Positions 30,623-41,534 of a stretch of DNA of 64,000 nt are shown here, one piece after another. The position numbers were made by a program, and so were the translations under genes. Position 1 is the stretch's first letter; every line of letters starts with the position of its first letter. The notes beneath the pieces were generated by a model. That model was not told the origin of the DNA, ran no database searches, and was given only the letters and a program-made list of their open reading frames with translations. The stretch comes from Gonapodya prolifera JEL478 (Eukaryota; Monoblepharomycota; Monoblepharidomycetes; Monoblepharidales; Gonapodyaceae), in NCBI GenBank assembly GCA_001574975.1, contig KQ965776.1, positions 1 through 64,000 of the forward strand, given 5' to 3'.

Positions 30623-32995
30623 TCAGATACCCATGGACCCCACACCTCTCGTCATTTCCTCCATCTGCTTGAGCTGCGTCACCCTCTGCTGGAACATGGC
30701 CCCGTAGAAATTGGCGAGCACGGTTTGAATCACCGCGACGCCCCGTTCGTACTCGGGTCCAAAGGATCCCACGTTCTGCGACCGCGCCCACACGACCCAC
30801 AGCGTCTCGAAACCGCCGTTCACGTACAGCTGCTCGGCGAAGCGGTTCGGTCCACCGTACGTATGTTGCGCGGCAACTTCTGGGTCGACGGCCTCGGCGG
30901 ATCCTGCGTTGAGAAGGGAGAGGATGGAGTCAGATGTGCGTGAGAAGAGGGTGGGGTCAGCTATGGGAGGCTGGTAGGGGCTCAGTTCGGCGGCGAGGTG
31001 TGCGGGGACGGTGAGCTTGAAATATTCCAGAAGTATCTTCATTACTTCCAATCGCAGAAGCTCCCTGGATGGAAGAAAGAGCGAAGGATCATTAAACGTG
31101 GTACATCGTTGCCGATGTCAACCTCTGGGTACTCACGAGTCCAACACAAGTTCCTCGAGCGAAATGAGATTGTACAACGCGGTCACAGCATCCTTCTTGC
31201 CCGATCCGTCGTCAACGTCCCTCCCAGCCGCCGTCACAAGATGCTGCCATATCTGCCAAGGCGAGCCGTCTGGGCTCCCGCTCCGCAAAAAAGTGACAGT
31301 CTGGTCCTTGGACCCCGAAGTCATCCGAACGACGAAAGATACAATTGACCCTTTCACCGAATCCGAGATGTGGCCCCGCCAATCCCGCGGGCTCGATATA
31401 ACCCTCAGCACGAATGCCCATCCACCGTCCTGTGGGGCAGCTGCTTCGAGCACGACCTGGATGTGTTCGGGACCTCCTGAAGCGATGTGGGACAAAATAT
31501 CAAGTGTACCCATAGCATTGTAGGAAGGACCGCTAGAGAGAGAGTGGCGGAGTGTGGAGGCAAGGTTGGCGAGGAGGTCTGGCGTGCATGCACGGATGTC
31601 GATGACACCGCCAATGAGGCCAATGATGAGTTTGAGACCGCGAATAGAGTGGCTCAGGGCTTTCTGTTCGGTTCCCGGGCTGACATTTTCCGCAAGGAAG
31701 GGTAGCGCGTCGTAGAGGTTGGGAGTCGGCAAGCCAGGAAACATGGCTACATTTGCGAGCGCACGCACACACTGCTCGTTCAAGCATTGTTTGGCTTCCT
31801 TGACCTCTCCTTCTGGAATGTCGTAATGTGTGAAGTCAACGACGGTAAGAAGCCGGGGGATAATATCAGGATAGCCATGCACGACAGCTTGGTGTGTGTC
31901 CTGGGTGCAAAGGATGTTGCCCAATGTCCAAATGGCCTGTTTGCAAGAAGGGCATATTTCAAAAAGTGGTGAGAAAGCCATGAAGAAAGAAGTCACGGTC
32001 GAAGAGGAATCCGAGGTCAAACGTAATACTTCGTAGTTGTAACAAATCGAAATACGCACTTGCCACGCTATTCGCCATGATGGGCTCCTCAGTTGGTCCA
32101 TAAGCACTGGAACCGCACCGGCCTTGACGACATCCGCTCCTGCTTCAGGTACATTGGCGCAGATGTTGGTCAGGATCCAAGATGTCTCATACTGCAACCC
32201 GAAAAAAATGTGAATTAGCCCCTCCCCCGCGCGGAAACAGAAGAGAAACGCACTTGAAGAATTCCATCGGGCACTTTGAAAAGTTCTACAATGCGTGGGA
32301 GAATGTTCAATGGCATAATGTTTTTGACGTGTTCCTCAACTGCAAATAGAGACCAGTCAAACGGTGGTCAATCTCATGTCGCAAAACCCATGTTAAAGCA
32401 AATTTGCTTACTTTTTCCGGAGAGCGAGCAGTACTTCCTCAGAACTAAGTGCGTGGAAGTGGGTAAACTCTGCAATGGCACTTCAAAAGAATCACACCCA
32501 CCGTTCACTGCTCGGAGATGCTCCGACCTGTTAGCTGAGTAGAGATTCTGCAGGAGAGCGTCTTTGTGTGCTGGAAGCAAAGTGGCAACAGCTTCGTAGG
32601 AGTCCACAGGGTCCAATGGGTGGACGGGTGTTTGTGACTGACAAGGTTCCCGAAGGAAAACAGACAAGTCAATATGGGCAGGGACAGCACATGACGCTCG
32701 CCAGTAAGCCATCTGAGCTTGTCCACAAGTCAAGTTTCCGTCGTTCCAGTCCTTCCTCCAGCGGAAGCGGCGGAGAAAGAAGAGCAAAGAACGTCCTTGC
32801 TCGTTTCTCGCAAGGGCATCCGGCCAAACCAAGGCGTCTGTGAATAAAAACAACTCGATTGGATTGAACTCTTACCGTTGTGAGTCTGACATTGGCGATT
32901 GAGGAGTGCAGAGCGCCCACAAGAGAGTCAAGGTCCGAATCTGCACTGGAAGCAGCGGCTGTCGGGCGCCGTCCACCAGTCACCCCAGCGATCAT
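30623..32995 (-). CDS. Importin-alpha-like armadillo repeat protein
   Basis: Spliced gene from ATG 32995. Exon 1 (32995-32876) reads RPTAAASSADSDLDSLVGAL. The second exon region (about 32850-32510) could not be placed in one frame with confidence. Further down the frame is clear: VEEHVKNIMPLNILPRIVEL, YETSWILTNICANVPEAGAD, GAVPVLMDQLRSPSWRIAWQ, AIWTLGNILCTQDTHQAVVH, then several more helical repeats to the stop at 30623. The W-x-L-T-N-I and A-x-W-T-L-G-N-I signatures are the conserved tryptophan/asparagine ladder of importin alpha, which binds nuclear localisation signals. No clear importin-beta-binding N-terminus is visible. It may be a divergent importin alpha or another ARM protein. It shares a 140-base promoter region with the RING-CH gene. 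Confidence 0.65.
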
Positions 32996-33135
32996 CTTCC
33001 TGTTGTTGGTCTGGGAAAGAGAGCCGCTGGTAAACGATGTGGTCAAACTTGGTTTGTTTGGGTTCGTTGGGCCGGGCAAAATTCGGCAACCAACTTTTGG
33101 ACCAAAGCGAAGCTCCCGGACCTTCAACGCTCAAA

Positions 33136-34254
33136 ATGGCTGCGAAAGGTCGCGTGAGTGAACTCTCGGGAAAAGCTCTTGAAGAAGGATACAAAACGTC
33201 CTTCTTCTCTGTGATTCGGGGCAATCTGTATCACTGACTGATCCGCGTGACCTGCTTAACGATCGATACCGTCGCCCAACCTCCCAAGTGCTGGGCTTGC
33301 TGGGAGACAACCGATTCTCTCGATAACCCACGGATTAGAGCTTGCATAAGTTGTAAAGACCCAGACTTAAGATGGATCCACAAGGTGCGTCTCTGGGAAA
33401 TGTGTCGGACTTTGCACGAACCTTTACATTTGACGGTTTTGGAAATGCGTTAGATTTGCATAGAGAAATACCTCTCTTCCATGATGTCTCCTCTTTCTGA
33501 ATTCCACGTGGGGAAGAACGATGGATTCCAGTGCACACGCTGCTGCGATCCTTATAACGTTTCCATTGAGCAAGTGAACCCATGGAAAGTGGTCTTTGGA
33601 GATAAGTTTCTTCGTTGGTGAGAGCTTTTCCCGTTCTTTCAGGTCCCATTGCTTTGGGCTCCATAAGTTGCTTTGCCCCTACTCTAGTGCCATGACCCTT
33701 ATGACATTTTGCGTTTTGGGTCTATCTGTGTGCTGTATTCTTGTGCTGAGGGAGCATAATCCAAAGGACACCCTCGTTCTTGATGTGCTGACCTTCCCCA
33801 TCGGCGATCCACAGTTCCCCGATTACCTGCCGCCCCCAACGTCCACAGCGAATCCAGAATACGAGGAGAAGATTTCGCTCCCACTTACCGCACCACCCGT
33901 GTTGGGTCTCGAGCATGACTTTCCCGCGTCCGTGGTGGAACTTTCTAACACCATGGCCTTGCCACGTCATTTCAAGAGCGACACAGACTTATCTCCTGCC
34001 AATCCACCTTCAGCAACACCAGCACCACATCCAAGCACTGGAGTCCGTACTCTAAGTACTGCACCCAGATCTCGAAGTGAACTGAACGCAAACCCGGAGC
34101 TGCCGCCACTGACACAGTCCCAACCTGCATCCATCAACACTTTGGATGAGGTGGTGCTCAGAGTGGAACTCAAAATAAGCCACTTTGCAGTGGCTATTTT
34201 CGCACTGTGTCATATAGTCGTGAGTCGTGCCAAACTTTTTGAGTTTCTGCATTA
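33136..34254 (+). CDS. RING-CH (MARCH-type) membrane ubiquitin ligase
   Basis: Exon 1 is very short (33136-33153, MAAKGR, then GTGAGT). The next exon carries CWACWETTDSLDNPRIRACI then SCKDPDLRWIHK. A later exon gives GFQCTRCCDPYNVSIEQVNP followed by WKVVFGDKFLRW. The C-x2-C, C-x2-C, H, C-x2-C pattern with a conserved W-x-H is that of RING-CH domains, which recruit E2 enzymes. A hydrophobic helix follows (MTFCVLGLSVCCILVL), and another near the C-terminus (HFAVAIFALCHIVV). Between them is a Pro/Ser-rich loop. Membrane ligases of the MARCH family act at mitochondria, ER or endosomes. Some intermediate exon edges are not fixed, so the total length is uncertain. Confidence 0.6.
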
Positions 34255-34499
34255 ACTTCGTCCTTTCCTCTCAGAACGTCGTGACTTGGCGCATGGTTTG
34301 GCTGCATGCGTCGGGGAAGAGAGTTTTTGTAGTCAAATCTTACGATGAACCAGTTGACGGCAAATAATTTAAAACCCATTGCGTAATCTTTACAAATTAT
34401 TTGGTACACGGACAATGGCCTCCCTCCCCAAATAGAAGTCGTGAACGAAGGATTGAAGCGTGGAATGTGAGTCTATTCATGGGTGATTCGTGGCTATTT

Positions 34500-36893
34500 C
34501 TACTCCTTCTTCTCATACGCCTTTTCATGGACTTTCTGGGCACGACCAGACGGGTCCTCGGGGCAACCTGAAGAAGTGGGAAAGATCAGGGAAATGACTT
34601 GGATGAAAACGACAATCATGGTAACGAACCCCAATCTCTCCTGGGAATCCAGCGCATTACTGTTGCCAAACACTGCTTCTGGGGGAAGTATTGCTCAAAG
34701 ATCTGTCGGTAATAGTACGCCTCCTTTGTCGTGGGCGTGTCGTGAGGGAACCTCTCTCCAGCACCCGCCAAGTCCGCATCCGATACAGACTTTTCTGCGT
34801 GATCTTTCAGTCCATCGATCCAAGAGTACCCCACTCCGTCTGAAAATTGTTCCTTTTGGCGCCAGAGGATGTTGTCGGGAAGGTACGGGTTCTCAGGTGT
34901 GTCGAAGGCTTTCCGGATCACGAACTTCTCACAGTTGTGGAAGTAGGGTGCCTGGTTGATGAGTTTGTGGTTGGCTGGAACCACGTTCATGGCAACGTCA
35001 AGGAATGCCTTGTCCTGGAACGGAACTCGACCTTCCAGACCCCAGGCCATGGTAGATTTGTTAGCACGGAGGTTATCGGATTTGTTGAGGTTCTGGATGC
35101 GGGAAATGCACTCGTGGTGAAGTTGACGAGCGTCAGGAGCGAAGTGGAAGTAGAGGTACCCTGTTAGACAAGACAGGAATTAGCAAAAGCACATGTGTTC
35201 AAGAATGTCCAACGAAGATGAACAAGTTGGCATTGTGCAATCAGCAGGAACAATTGAGAGTCCGTCATGATGTTAATCGGAGCGGTTCTGAACGTTATGT
35301 CATCCTTTTGCCGTGCCAAAAAGGGCGAAGTTCACTCGTCATCCCTGTCGTATACGCTACTCACCTCCGAAAATTTCGTCGCTACCTTCTCCACTCAGAA
35401 CCATCTTCACTCCCATACTCTTGATCCTGCGAGATAAGAGATACCTAGGTGACGGAGGAAAGTTGGAACTTGATTCGCCAGTCGCGATGCACACCCAATT
35501 CCTACATGGGAGTACTGGCACGAATCGTAGTGACATCGTATGTCTCCAAGTGGTAAATAACGTCCGGAATGGCGTCCAAACCCTCATCGAAAGTGTATGT
35601 GTACTCGTGGTGGGCGGTTCCGAGGAAGTCAGCGACGATCCGAGCGTACTTCAAGTCAGGAGCACCCGGAAGTCCAATGGAAAAGGAGTGGAGACGAGGC
35701 CACATCGATATGGCTTGGAGTGCCTGGGCTGGAGGAAGATGTAACTTAATCCTTAGATTATAACTTTGCCAAACACTCGGTTGGACGTACCAGTTTCGTC
35801 CTGGTCCTCATCTCCCGTCGAAATCCCGTTGGAGATATCTTTGCCCTTCTTCTGCTTCTCCTCTTCTCTCATACGTTCGATTGTCCGAACGGTAATTGCG
35901 GAGATGAGCGAAGAGTCCAATCCACCAGAGAGCAAGACTCCAAACGGCACTTCCGACATCAAGCGCTTTTTCACCGCACGCTCGAGAGACTCTCGAAGCT
36001 GACGGTACATCGCCTCATCTTCTTCGGGAGTTTGTTTTCGTGTCATTGCAGCATCGTCGGGCACTACGAGCTTTGGGTGGTCGTACCAAGTGGGGTGGTA
36101 GTACTGTTGGAAACTCTTGGTCTTGGAAGAGTAGAAGTGACCCGGAGGGAAGGCCTCAATGCGGTCACAATCCTCGTTCATGGTTTTCATCTCCGAGGAC
36201 ACCCAAGTCGATCCGTCCGAATCGCGCCAGCCGATGTACAGAGTTGTGATTCCGAGAGGGTCACGTGCGATGAGGTATTCATCGGTGCGAGAATCGTACA
36301 GAGCAAAGGAGAAGAAACCGTCCAGGTCGTTGATGAAGGTTTCCCGGAATTCTTCCCACTGACCATTGATGAGGAGATGTGCGGGACGATGAACAATAGC
36401 CAGACCAGAACTTACAAGGTAGAGGATAACCTCACAATCCGAGTGTGTCTTAAAGTTGTGAGATTTTTGAAGCTTCGATCGAAGCTTGAGGTGGTTGTAG
36501 ATTTCTCCGTTCACTGTCAAGATAACGGATTCGTCTTCGTTGGTCAAAGGCTGGGCGCCGGAATCTTTTCAATAGAGAAGGCGATGGCGATGGCAACCGG
36601 GTGGCACGGAAAAGAGTGTGATCGAACAACATTTCGAAACCAGCAAGAGAACAAAGAACCCACCGACTCCTACAATGGCCAATCGTTCATGGCAAATCAC
36701 GTTGTTGCCTGCGACCTTGATGCCGTTCCAATCGGGCCCACGGTGTCGTATTCTAACAGGTGAAGAGTCAACCACAAGGACTTGACAACATCACCACACC
36801 AACGCAAGGAGTGTACCTCTTGGAGAGAGCGAGAGCGCGTGTGCGAAATCCCTGAGGGTCCGCAACACCAAAGACAGCAAAGATTCCACACAT
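34500..36893 (-). CDS. ASN: Asparagine synthetase (glutamine-hydrolysing)
   Basis: Starts at 36893 with [16 protein letters not shown], where Cys2 is the catalytic residue of the glutaminase domain. Exon 1 (36893-36817) joins in phase with exon 2 at 36752 ([12 protein letters not shown]). Later segments: [16 protein letters not shown], the ATP-binding loop [27 protein letters not shown], and a conserved C-terminal synthetase domain ending with [17 protein letters not shown], stop at 34500. The enzyme converts aspartate and glutamine to asparagine and glutamate using ATP in the cytosol. The length and all catalytic motifs are those of eukaryotic class-B enzymes. It is divergent from the TPPP gene across about 510 bases. 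Confidence 0.92.
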
Positions 36894-37405
36894 TTCCGAT
36901 GCGGGATGGCTGCCCGTGCCTTCAAATCCCGCCGAAAAACGCACGGTCACCGCGGGCAGTTATCTCCGTCACCACAGCACCCGTTTTTTGCTTCCTCTCG
37001 TAATGGTTCTCGAACCATCATGATCGTACGCAGACTCTTGGGTGCGCGCATGATGGGCGATTGCCATCTCGAAGCTCGAAGAGCGAACCACCCACAAATA
37101 GAGTGCCCAAGTCGATTTACCGTTTGCATCGGGCATGGGACAATTGTGGGGACATTGTGATCCTGGAACTACATAAGCGATTATGCTCTGAATCATCTTC
37201 GCATCAACGCGCAGCGCGCATCTCCAGGGAAATCTCCCTTCCTGCTCACATTCATCCAGAATTAACGTATCATCAAAATCTGCCACATGTACATAAATGA
37301 GAAATATTACATCCTTTGAATATGTGCTTTTTTCACAAGAATGGCGAAGCGTTCCTGCGAAGCGTTGGTTTATTATCTTTCGCAGTCCCCCCAAACTCTA
37401 CAACC
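36894..37405. promoter_or_regulatory. Divergent promoter region between ASN and TPPP genes
   Basis: About 510 bases between two divergent starts. A 141-codon minus frame overlaps it (37394-36969), but it has no domain or splice support. The stretch is treated as regulatory. No specific site was identified. Confidence 0.35.
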
Positions 37406-38531
37406 ATGCCTTTCGAAAACCTCCTCGAAGCTTACGACGCGTGGACAGGCTTCGGCACAGGATCGATAAGTGCGCTCAATGCCGCAACTTCATCCAGCCT
37501 CATGGATGGCGCTAGATGGGCGAAATTTTGTAAAGAAGCTGGGCTTGTCGATGGGAAGATTATCACAGTGACGGAAGTAGACATCGTGTTCAACAAGGTA
37601 CGTAATTCTTGCGGGCGCGAAAGATGGAAACGGATGGGGGAAACGGTGTAATCTGTTTGAGAGGTTACCCAGAAGTTTGATGAGTCCGGCACAACGCGTT
37701 CAAGGTTCGACCGCAAAACCAGCGCAAGATCGATTTCGATGGATTCACAAAGGGACTGGAACTGCTCTCGGAAAAGAAATATCCTACCAAGTCTCAGGCG
37801 GACAAAATGAAGATGATCATTAGCGAAATTCTCGAATCCGCTGGACCTCTCGCAAAGGTACGAAATCAAGAGCTAGGTTGCGGGTGCTTCAAATATGACG
37901 TCTGCGCTTTTCAGACGAACGTTCTACCAACGTCGGGAGCAGCAGCGACTATTGGTGAGTTGAACGTATCGAGCTGTAGGTTCTGGAACCAAATGCGAGC
38001 AATGCACATGCACAGTGAACCGCTTGACCGACGTTGGAGGATACACCGGGACACACAAGGAGCGCTTCAATGCCGATGGGACAGGTCGGGGTCGTGATGG
38101 CCGCGACACAACTGCTGGTCTCGGCAAAGCCTCCAATAAAACATACAAGGGTATCGTTCAAGACGTCGCGCCACCGAAACGGGGTGTCTCGCAGAGCATG
38201 GAGCAAGTGTACAGCGACGGTTTAGCTCCACTTCCAAAGAAAGGAGATACCCGTACCAGCAAGGAAAAGCTAAATGGAAGCAAGGGGAGTGTGTTTGACA
38301 GACTCACAAGTGTCCAAGGATACACTGGAACCCATAAAGAGCGCTTCAATGCAGATGGTGAGCACCTAATTGTGATGAACTCGATGTACATGTTTGTGCT
38401 AATCGTGGTTTTGTCAAGGTACCGGACGCGGACTCACTGGCCGAGATTCGGTAGCGAAAGGCGGGGGAAGTCAATCAGTGTATCGAGGCGGAGATGTTAA
38501 GGATTTGAGCCAAATAGTTACAAGGAAATGA
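37406..38531 (+). CDS. TPPP: TPPP/p25-alpha protein with duplicated C-terminal motif
   Basis: Five exons (37406-37597, 37705-37857, 37915-37954, 38016-38357, 38419-38531) join in phase to give 279 residues. The core p25-alpha fold starts at SSLMDGARWAKFCKEAGLVD and includes TVTEVDIVFNKV and RKIDFDGFTKGLELL. The family's C-terminal signature (LT-x2-x-GYTGTHKERFNADG-x-GRG-x2-GR) occurs twice: first at VNRLTDVGGYTGTHKERFNA (TGRGRDGRD) and again at FDRLTSVQGYTGTHKERFNA (TGRGLTGRD). The linker contains MEQVYSDGLAPLPKKGDT. TPPP proteins bind and bundle microtubules, and among fungi they track with the flagellum. Standard TPPPs have one copy of the signature. Confidence 0.9.
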
Positions 38532-38679
38532 GATGAATGTAAATCAGGGCGGGAATTTATTCGTGGAGATGAATCATAAATTCGGGAAAACTCCATCCAC
38601 TGTGGTCGGCCCCACACCGGCCCGCCCACCAATTCCGCTTCCGTTGTGCACCCACCTCACGCCAATCGCCGTATTATCC

Positions 38680-40121
38680 ATGCCAGGCCTTTCTTCTGCC
38701 TCGCCAGCGCCCTCGATCACGCAATCTGGTCCGCGGCGGCTGACGACGCTGTCGGCGTTGACTTGCACTCTGGAAGATGCCATCCAGGCTTTGGAGAGAG
38801 ACGGGGCGGTTATCATAACCTCGCTGATACCGGAATCGGATGTTGACCGCATTTTGAAGGATATGGAGCCATACTTGGACCGGACTGGGGCATCGAATAG
38901 TAAGACCATGGCAAATATTGCACAATTTCTGGAGATGAGCAACGTGTTTTCTTTCTAAAGACGACTTTGCGGGATTCAAAACGTTCAGAACTGGTGGTTT
39001 GGCTGCACGCTCTGCAACCTTCAACGAAAAGGTGCTGCTCAATCCTTTGTTCCTCGGCCTTGCGGAGCATACTCTCTTGAAGTGGTGTGAGCGCTTTCAC
39101 GTGATGGCTACTCAGGTACTGTGAGTGCACTGTAGGGCGACATTGTCGAATCAATCTCACAGTCTCTCATTCATTTTGACGTCGTAGGTCATCAAAATCA
39201 TGCCTGGAGAAAAAGCGCAAGAGTTTCACCGTGATAGACAAGCCTGGGGAACAGATCTTCTGGGAGACAAAGTCGAGCCACAAGTATGAAGTTGTTTCAA
39301 TCCTTGTCAACAATGTCTGATCTTTGTGCCTACAGCTTGCATCGATTTGGGCCCTATCAGGTAAGTTTTTCTTTATTCCTGCCAGGGCAAGTCTTATCTA
39401 ATCTCCATTTGTGCTTGGTACTCAGACTTCACGAAGGAAAATGGAGCTACGCGTCTTGGTATGTGTGAGACAAGTCGTGGAGGTACTACTTTATTTGTGA
39501 CCTCCACTTCCTGCACATCAAGTCCCTGGAACGCACAAACGTCCCCTCGATTACGGATTCAAACCTATCGACAACGACATCTGCTACGCCGAGATGCCAA
39601 AAGGCTCCGCCGTATTTTATACGGGCTCTGCGATCCACAGCGGTGGCGCCAACACCACAGCGAATGTGCCCCGCGTTGGAATGCACGTGAGCTTTGCAGC
39701 TGGTAAGTTTGTGCGAATGCATCGCGTGGTTTCATTTCACATAATGACGTCATATGTAATCCCAGCATGGCTGCGACAAGAAGAGAACCAATATCTTTGT
39801 TGCCCTCCTGAGATTGCGAAGAATCTTGATGTTCGGGTGCAAGAGTTACTTGGATAGTGAGTTCGAAGAACATAATTTGCACAAACCAAAATTTTCAAAT
39901 CGTCTTATTTCGTGAACGTGAACAGCACAATGGCGGATAAGTCGCTCGGTTACTACTCTCCCCCGAGCGTTGATGGTATCCCCGCTTCGGTTGACATGCA
40001 TGAAGCCTTTGGTGGGAATGACACACTCTCGCCAGAGTTCGCTCTTGGTCGGAGACCAAGGAAGGAAGCTTCGTTCGATCGTGCCGTTCGTTATGATAAA
40101 GATAAGCCTGCGAAATTGTGA
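38680..40121 (+). CDS. Phytanoyl-CoA dioxygenase (PhyH) family protein
   Basis: Multi-exon gene. Exon 1 (38680-38899) includes TLEDAIQALERDGAVIITSL, and the next begins NDFAGFKTFRTGG. The metal-binding H-x-D is in KAQEFHRDRQAWG. IWALSDFTKENGATRLVPG and MPKGSAVFYTGSAIHSGGAN (with the distal His) follow, then WLRQEENQYLCCPPEIAKNL and a C-terminal ADKSLGYYSPPSVDGIPAS segment. Family members are Fe(II)/2-oxoglutarate oxygenases, and this subgroup often acts in fungal secondary metabolism or lipid hydroxylation. The substrate cannot be inferred. All iron ligands are present. The stop is at 40119-40121. Confidence 0.85.
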
Positions 40122-40245
40122 ATGGAACTTTGATGCAATATATATGTCGTTGAAATTCATGGGCCGCGTTCAAAGGGTGACAGCCATCAACATGAAATTG
40201 CGTCCCACGAGCCCTGCAACTGCGAGCGCGACTTTTGTAATCTCA

Positions 40246-40542
40246 CAATGACCAAAGAACGCTGCTGGTGGCGATTGACGAAAGTCCTCTCGCAGTGGAC
40301 GTTGTGAGGAGGACACCCCCCCACCCCCGAATCACGCCCTCCGGAACGTAAACTTAATTGTTGAGTTGAAGACGGGTGATCCGCGACACATAACTTGTGA
40401 GACCGCGGAGAACATCAACGCGCATACAGTTGTTGTCGGAAGTCGAGGGCGAAGTTTGCTCAAGGGTTTTCTGTTGGGTTCAGTGTCCTCGTATGTGACG
40501 AAGCATTTTGAAGTCGCAGTGATCGTTGTGCGGCCTCCTTAG
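40246..40542 (+). pseudogene. Universal stress protein remnant
   Basis: One frame reads NDQRTLLVAIDESPLAVDVV, the N-terminal strand of a USP domain. After a short unrelated stretch it reads LKTGDPRHITCETAENI and then HTVVVGSRGRSLLKGFLLGS followed by VSSYVTKHFEVAVIVVRPP and a stop. The C-terminal half, with the nucleotide-binding G-x-R-G...GSVS pattern, is intact. Around 45-50 residues of the domain's middle are missing, and no in-frame ATG precedes the first part. A GTGAGG...GAAG intron could bridge the two parts in frame but does not restore the missing piece. Most likely a truncated host gene, less likely a gene with an unseen upstream exon. Confidence 0.55.
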
Positions 40543-40599
40543 TACATTCGAGACGTACAAGAATCAAACAGCGTTCGTCTCATTGCGACCTTATGCTAA

Positions 40600-41427
40600 T
40601 TAATCTGTGTCCGCCCTAAGAGCTGCCAGAATCTCATTGTCCTCGTCCTCATCATCTTCATCTAATCCCATGTCATCTTCCATCTCAAACAAGTCCACGT
40701 CCACCGCAACGTCGCCGGCCTCCATGAGTGTCAAGTCGGACTTTGCAAGGTTCTGATCGTTCTCGAACAACTGCCGCCCCGTCAGCTTCTGCTTCTTCGA
40801 ATCCACCTGCTGCCCTTTCAAGGCAAGCCGATTCGCTTCGGCCATTTCACGGTCGAACCGCCCCTTCCACGCCGCGAACGATTCAGGAGTCACTTTGGTT
40901 CCCTCAATTCGCCGCCGCTCCGCCTCTTCGGCGAGCCGATGCTTCTCCTCCTCGGCACGCTTCGTCTCCTCGATTTTTTGTCGCAGAATGTCCTCCACGC
41001 GCTCTTTGAGATGGGACACGAGGGTGAAAGAAGAGGCCATGCCGAGGTTCTCCTCCGCGAGGCCCCGCAGCTCGTCCAACAAGGACGATTCCTCCGCCTC
41101 GGACGTTAGAAATCCGCTGAATGTCGAAAAGGAGATGTCGGGTGCCACCTCTGGGTAGGTTTTGGGGAGTTCGAATTGAAGAACAACATGCGGGCCTGAG
41201 GGGGTCGCATTGGAGCCATTTTGGCCATCCTCGTCTCCGTCGTAGCCATCGTTTTCATCCTCGTCGGGGTTTGCTGGAAGCCCGAGGGTTCGTCGGGCCT
41301 CGTCCGCGAGTTCCTCGTCTGCTCGAACGGTGATGGCGAAGCTGGTCAAAGAAAGCTCGACGAGATCAAAGTCGTAGATGGATCGCAGAGCTTCTAGCTC
41401 CTGTGCTTGTTCCTCCTCGTAGTTCAT
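40600..41427 (-). CDS. GIR2: GIR2/RWDD1 homologue (RWD domain, DFRP-type)
   Basis: Single exon, 275 residues, start at 41427 (MNYEEEQAQELEALRSIYD). An RWD domain spans residues about 1-130 with the family signature ELPKTYPEVAPDISF. A charged helix follows (EETKRAEEEKHRLAEEAERR), then TPESFAAWKGRFDREM and KKQKLTGRQLFEND, the conserved C-terminal segment that contacts DRG-family GTPases. The tail is acidic. Yeast Gir2 binds the ribosome-associated GTPase Rbg2 and the activator Gcn1, affecting translation under stress. Longer upstream frame is open but the ATG at 41427 matches the family N-terminus. Confidence 0.9.
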   Translation of the reverse strand: MNYEEEQAQELEALRSIYDFDLVELSLTSFAITVRADEELADEARRTLGLPANPDEDENDGYDGDEDGQNGSNATPSGPHVVLQFELPKTYPEVAPDISFSTFSGFLTSEAEESSLLDELRGLAEENLGMASSFTLVSHLKERVEDILRQKIEETKRAEEEKHRLAEEAERRRIEGTKVTPESFAAWKGRFDREMAEANRLALKGQQVDSKKQKLTGRQLFENDQNLAKSDLTLMEAGDVAVDVDLFEMEDDMGLDEDDEDEDNEILAALRADTD

Positions 41428-41534
41428 CTCTGAAATGAGAAAATATGTTCTTGTCGGTACCACATTGCAGCCAATCCTTTGCCAAACTCGTAACAACGTC
41501 ATATGTACATTTAATTCGACAACAACGCGATGCA

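Noticed and set aside
36969-37394. 141-codon minus-strand frame upstream of asparagine synthetase
   Set aside because: No domain, no splice continuation, and it fills the promoter space between two well-defined divergent genes.
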